The notes under the pieces are model-generated. The model made no database searches, was not told the origin of the DNA, and saw only the letters and a program-made list of their open reading frames with translations. Below, piece after piece: positions 63,204 through 64,000 of a stretch of 64,000 nt of DNA. The stretch is from Moringa oleifera (Eukaryota; Streptophyta; Magnoliopsida; Brassicales; Moringaceae): positions 930,001 through 994,000 of the forward strand of contig JAJFZO010000087.1 of the NCBI GenBank assembly GCA_021397835.1, written 5' to 3'. Numbering within the stretch: position 1 is the stretch's first letter; each line of letters starts with the position of its first letter. Both the position numbers and the translations under genes were made by a program.

Positions 63204-63671
63204 ATGATGACCAGGCTGCAAAAATGGCGAAATCTATCCAGTTCTCTGGATCTGATAACCTGCAACTGCGCTGTTTTTCGCGAACGTCTCTTGCACAACG
63301 GCCCGGACACGGTAGAGGAGCTACTTGACAGACACGTGGTCAAGAAAGAGAAGTCGCTCGACGATGAGGAGGAGTTACTAAACCGGCGTCGACTCACCAG
63401 CACTCGGAGAGAGGCGCTGAGTCTCTACCGGGACATCCTCCGGGCATCCCGATTCTTCATGTGGCCCGATCCTCGGGGCGTCTTGTGGAGAGACATATTG
63501 AGGGAGAACGCGAGGAAGGAGTTCGAAGAGGCCCGGTTCGAGACGGATCCGGAAATCGTGACACGGTTGCTCATCGGTGGCCGCGATGCTGTGCAATCGG
63601 CTTTGGAGAAACTCGCGGAGAAGCAGAGGCAGCAGATTGAAAAGGACCTTGGCCGTAATGATCAACCTTGA
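63204..63671 (+). CDS. LYR-motif family protein, EMB1793 (At1g76060)-like
   Basis: A single exon of 155 residues. The LYR motif is in RREALSLYRDILRASRFF, followed by RGVLWRDILRENARKEFEEA and DPEIVTRLLIGGRDAV, the pattern of Complex1_LYR proteins. The Arabidopsis counterpart, from memory EMB1793, is needed for embryo development. Family members act in the mitochondrial matrix as assembly factors; the exact client is not known to me. Compared with minimal LYR proteins there is an extra N-terminal region of about 70 residues with a possible presequence (MMTRLQKWRNLSSSL). There are two consecutive ATGs and the first was taken. Confidence 0.88.
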   Translation: MMTRLQKWRNLSSSLDLITCNCAVFRERLLHNGPDTVEELLDRHVVKKEKSLDDEEELLNRRRLTSTRREALSLYRDILRASRFFMWPDPRGVLWRDILRENARKEFEEARFETDPEIVTRLLIGGRDAVQSALEKLAEKQRQQIEKDLGRNDQP

Positions 63672-64000
63672 TCGAGTAATCAGAGTGATTCATAATCGTG
63701 CTCCTCCTCTGAAGGCACCAAAAAAGAAAAAAAAGAGTTAAATTTGAAATTGACGTCTGAGGTATGTGTTCTCTGTTTGGTTTTCTAGTTTGACAATTAA
63801 CATACAGAAAGGAATGCCCTTTTATACCTTACGTATATGGACCTTATCATTTATTTATTTTTTGAGTGGAGGGACTTTGGAGATTTTGGATTTCTTCAAT
63901 CTGTAGCCTGAAATCTAAACATTGTAATTGAATTGGAAAACTGGCTTCCAACACTACTGTTGGAATGTTTCAAGGCAAAAATGAGGTTTTCGAATATAAG
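63672..64000. other. Downstream region of the EMB1793-like gene
   Basis: This is the likely 3' UTR and flank of the LYR gene, cut by the window edge. Nothing else is visible. Confidence 0.5.

Noticed and set aside
1..64000. tRNA genes, LTR retrotransposons, CRISPR arrays, organelle insertions
   Set aside because: I saw no tRNA cloverleaf with a T-loop consensus, no gag-pol type frame or paired LTRs, no spaced direct repeats, and no block resembling chloroplast or mitochondrial genes. A tRNAscan or RepeatMasker run would be more sensitive than reading by eye.

Overview
The window is nuclear DNA of a flowering plant. Genes are split by short GT-AG introns, many products carry chloroplast or mitochondrial presequences, intergenic DNA is very AT-rich with MITE-like inverted repeats, and every recognisable protein is closest to eudicot families. 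The gene content and order suggest a eudicot, probably a rosid. I cannot name the species. There is no operon, CRISPR array, prophage or intact retrotransposon.

Layout. 1-3.2 kb is AT-rich repeat DNA. 3.2-20 kb is gene-dense: an ARID-HMG protein of the HMGB9 type (+), the U11/U12-25K minor-spliceosome protein (-), a phi-class glutathione transferase (-), an MscS-like mechanosensitive channel carrying an apparent frameshift (-), and a 15-exon ACT-domain protein kinase of the STY8/17/46 group (-). 20-24 kb is repeat-rich but contains a MIR171 precursor at about 22.44-22.57 kb, which is the main non-coding gene. 24-33 kb holds a chloroplast DNL zinc-finger (HSP70 escort) protein (+), plastocyanin (+) and phospholipase D delta (-). 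34.7-41.1 kb is a 14-exon MFS transporter (-). 41.4-42.6 kb holds two abutting Tourist-like MITEs. 45-54 kb has three intronless genes: sterol methyltransferase SMT2 (+), CDSP32 (+) and an At1g76070-like basic protein (-). 57.7-64 kb has three probably mitochondrial genes: a LYRM2-like protein (+), a PPR protein (-) and an EMB1793-like LYR protein (+).

How the genes relate. They are ordinary independent plant genes, not one pathway. From memory, HMGB9, plastocyanin, SMT, CDSP32, At1g76070-like and EMB1793-like occur in the same order as Arabidopsis At1g76110 to At1g76060, while SMT2, plastocyanin and the PPR gene also have counterparts in the duplicated At1g203xx segment. The window therefore looks like a less rearranged version of an ancestral block with extra genes between the shared ones.

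Exon coordinates were worked out by hand from splice signals, reading frame and family similarity. All multi-exon models add up to an intact frame except the MscS-like gene. I found no clearly new biological system. The items most worth checking are the MIR171 locus, the MscS-like frameshift, two probable GC-AG introns and the MITE families.
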